A DNA stretch of 34,796 bases from Pseudomonas sp. GM74 (lineage in GTDB: Bacteria > Pseudomonadota > Gammaproteobacteria > Pseudomonadales > Pseudomonadaceae), in the NCBI RefSeq assembly GCF_000282455.1, contig NZ_AKJG01000157.1, positions 1 through 34,796 on the forward strand, given 5' to 3'. This document shows, in pieces, positions 33,772 through 34,796 of this stretch (the first letter of the stretch is position 1; every line of letters begins with the position of its first letter). The notes beneath the pieces are model-generated. The model saw only the letters and a program-made list of their open reading frames with translations. It was not told where the DNA came from and did no database searches. A program made the position numbers and the translations under genes.

Positions 33772-34796
33772 ATGAGCTTTATTTCTTCGTTGACCCCAGC
33801 GCAAGTCGCTGCCCTGAGTACAACCACCATTGCTGGGCTTGCGACCCAGGATATTGCCGCCTTGAGCACCGCTCAGATCGCCGTGATGACCACTGCGCAG
33901 ATCGCGGTCATCACCACGCCGAACATTGCCGTGCTTTCGACCGTGCAGGTGCCGGCACTGACGACTGCGCAGGTCGTAGCCCTGACCACCGCTCAGGTCA
34001 CCGCACTGAAAACCACGCAGATCGCCGCGCTGACGACTACGCAAGTCGCTGCCTTCGAAACGACGGATATCGCTGCGCTGCCCATTGCCTCGCTCGCCAG
34101 CCTGACCACGGCCCAGACTGCCGCACTGACCACTGCACAGGTTGTCGCGCTGACCACTGCCCAGGTTGCCGCGCTGAAAACCACGCAAGTCGCAGCGCTG
34201 ACCACCACGCAAGTGGCGGCCATGCAGGTCGCCGATGTCGCCGCGCTGACCACGGCCAGCGTCGTGGCCCTGACCACCGCTCAGGTGGCGGCGCTGACCA
34301 CTGCCCAGGTCGCAGCGCTGACCCCGACCCAGGTCGGTGCTCTGGAAACCGCCGACGTGGCCGCCTTGACCACCGCTCAGGTGGTGGCCCTGACCACCGC
34401 CCAGGTCGCCGCGCTGAAAACCACACAGATCGCTGCCTTGACCACCACCCAAGTGGCGGCCATCGAAACCGCTGACATCGCCGCCTTGCCAGTGGCCAGC
34501 GTCGCCGCCCTGACCACCGCGCAGACCGCTGCCCTGACCACCGCCCAGGTCGTGGCCCTGACCACCGCCCAGGTGGCCGCGCTGAAACCGGCCCAGGTGG
34601 CTGCACTGACCACCACGCAAGTGGCGGCCATGCAGGCCGCCGATGTCGCCGCACTGACCACCGCTAACGTCGTCGCCCTGACCACCGCCCAGGTCGCGGC
34701 ATTGACCACCGCGCAGATCGCGGCACTGAAACCGACCCAGATCAGTGCCCTGGAAACCGCCGACGTGGCCGCCTTGACCACCGCTCAGGTGGTGGC
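33772..34796 (+). CDS. Giant octapeptide-repeat protein, N-terminal part (runs off the window)
   Basis: Open reading frame of 341 codons without stop to the window end. The ATG at 33772 has AGGA 7 bp upstream; a second in-frame ATG at 33748 lacks a good site. After MSFIS the protein is entirely octapeptides: 42 consecutive copies of a consensus A-L-T-T-A-Q-V-A, with Leu/Met/Ile/Phe at position 2, Thr at 3-4, Gln or Asp at 6 and Val/Ile at 7. Variants (ALKTTQIA, ALETADVA, ALPVASVA) recur with a 17-octad period (136 residues). There is no signal peptide or cysteine and almost no aromatic residue. Similar low-complexity repeats occur in large bacterial surface or secreted proteins, so a type I-secreted adhesin is possible, but function is inferred only. 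Confidence 0.85.
   Translation, partial: MSFISSLTPAQVAALSTTTIAGLATQDIAALSTAQIAVMTTAQIAVITTPNIAVLSTVQVPALTTAQVVALTTAQVTALKTTQIAALTTTQVAAFETTDIAALPIASLASLTTAQTAALTTAQVVALTTAQVAALKTTQVAALTTTQVAAMQVADVAALTTASVVALTTAQVAALTTAQVAALTPTQVGALETADVAALTTAQVVALTTAQVAALKTTQIAALTTTQVAAIETADIAALPVASVAALTTAQTAALTTAQVVALTTAQVAALKPAQVAALTTTQVAAMQAADVAALTTANVVALTTAQVAALTTAQIAALKPTQISALETADVAALTTAQVV
33787..34796 (+). repeat. 24-bp coding tandem repeat with a 408-bp higher-order period
   Basis: Forty-two contiguous 24-bp units encode the octapeptides. The unit encoding ALPIASLA starts at 34075 and its counterpart ALPVASVA at 34483, exactly 408 bp (17 units) later, and the intervening order of variants is largely repeated. 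The five units before 34075 match units 13-17 of the period, so the pattern extends upstream. Synonymous codons differ between copies, so this is not a recent exact duplication. The array continues past the window. Confidence 0.92.

Noticed and set aside
33619..34620. Gly/His/Arg-rich minus-strand frame opposite the octapeptide array
   Set aside because: The tandem repeat keeps several frames open at once. The plus-strand frame has the ribosome-binding site and a regular octad pattern; the minus frame has no supported start.
33787..34796. CRISPR-like or noncoding satellite array
   Set aside because: The 24-bp units are contiguous without unique spacers, stay in one reading frame and vary synonymously, so this is a coding repeat.
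31231..34796. Prophage or pyocin cluster suggested by the PrtR-like repressor
   Set aside because: No phage structural, lysis, integrase or activator genes are seen in the following 3.5 kb; only the repressor resembles a phage protein.

Overview
The window looks like a chromosomal segment of a Pseudomonas of the fluorescens/putida lineage. The evidence is gene content and order (cysS-glnS, ppiB-lpxH, tamA-tamB, liuRE and liuABCD), high-GC codon use, many GTGGGAGC-type REP pairs, and two Pseudomonas-specific small RNAs that can be recognised from sequence (a CrcY-type Hfq/Crc decoy RNA and a PrrF-type iron-responsive RNA). Every assignment comes from reading motifs; no database search was run.

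Layout. 1-4.7 kb is housekeeping: cysS and glnS on the minus strand, then a ppiB-lpxH pair on the plus strand with overlapping stop and start codons. 4.8-9.7 kb is a minus-strand drug-efflux operon (MarR regulator, outer-membrane lipoprotein, EmrA-like adaptor, EmrB-like MFS pump). Its promoter carries two copies of a 12-bp palindrome, one exactly between the -35 and -10 boxes. 9.9-16.0 kb holds GNAT acetyltransferase, tamA and tamB (minus strand). 16.3-18.7 kb holds xthA and a phosphate-binding/OmpA fusion protein. 18.8-21.1 kb is a divergent acyl-CoA dehydrogenase / LysR pair.

21.2-31.2 kb is the leucine/isovalerate catabolic region: liuR-liuE, the CrcY-type RNA, a convergent acyl-CoA synthetase, and liuABCD (isovaleryl-CoA dehydrogenase, both methylcrotonyl-CoA carboxylase subunits and methylglutaconyl-CoA hydratase). 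With HMG-CoA lyase (liuE) these convert isovaleryl-CoA to acetoacetate and acetyl-CoA. Three LiuR-type palindromes (ACGTNNACGT core) lie upstream of liuR and liuA.

31.2-34.8 kb is more accessory in character. It has a lambda-CI/PrtR-like S24 repressor whose nucleophilic serine is alanine and which lacks an obvious Ala-Gly cleavage site, a small Pseudomonas-type hypothetical protein, the PrrF-type RNA behind a Fur box, and a SAM-dependent methyltransferase. It ends with the start of a very low-complexity protein made of at least 42 uninterrupted octapeptides (ALTTAQVA type), organised in a 17-octad (408-bp) higher-order repeat that runs off the window.

The strongest leads for something little described are the octapeptide-repeat protein with its neighbouring methyltransferase, and the apparently non-cleavable S24 repressor facing the small hypothetical gene. 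REP pairs sit in most intergenic gaps, including three inside or between co-oriented genes that should be cotranscribed.
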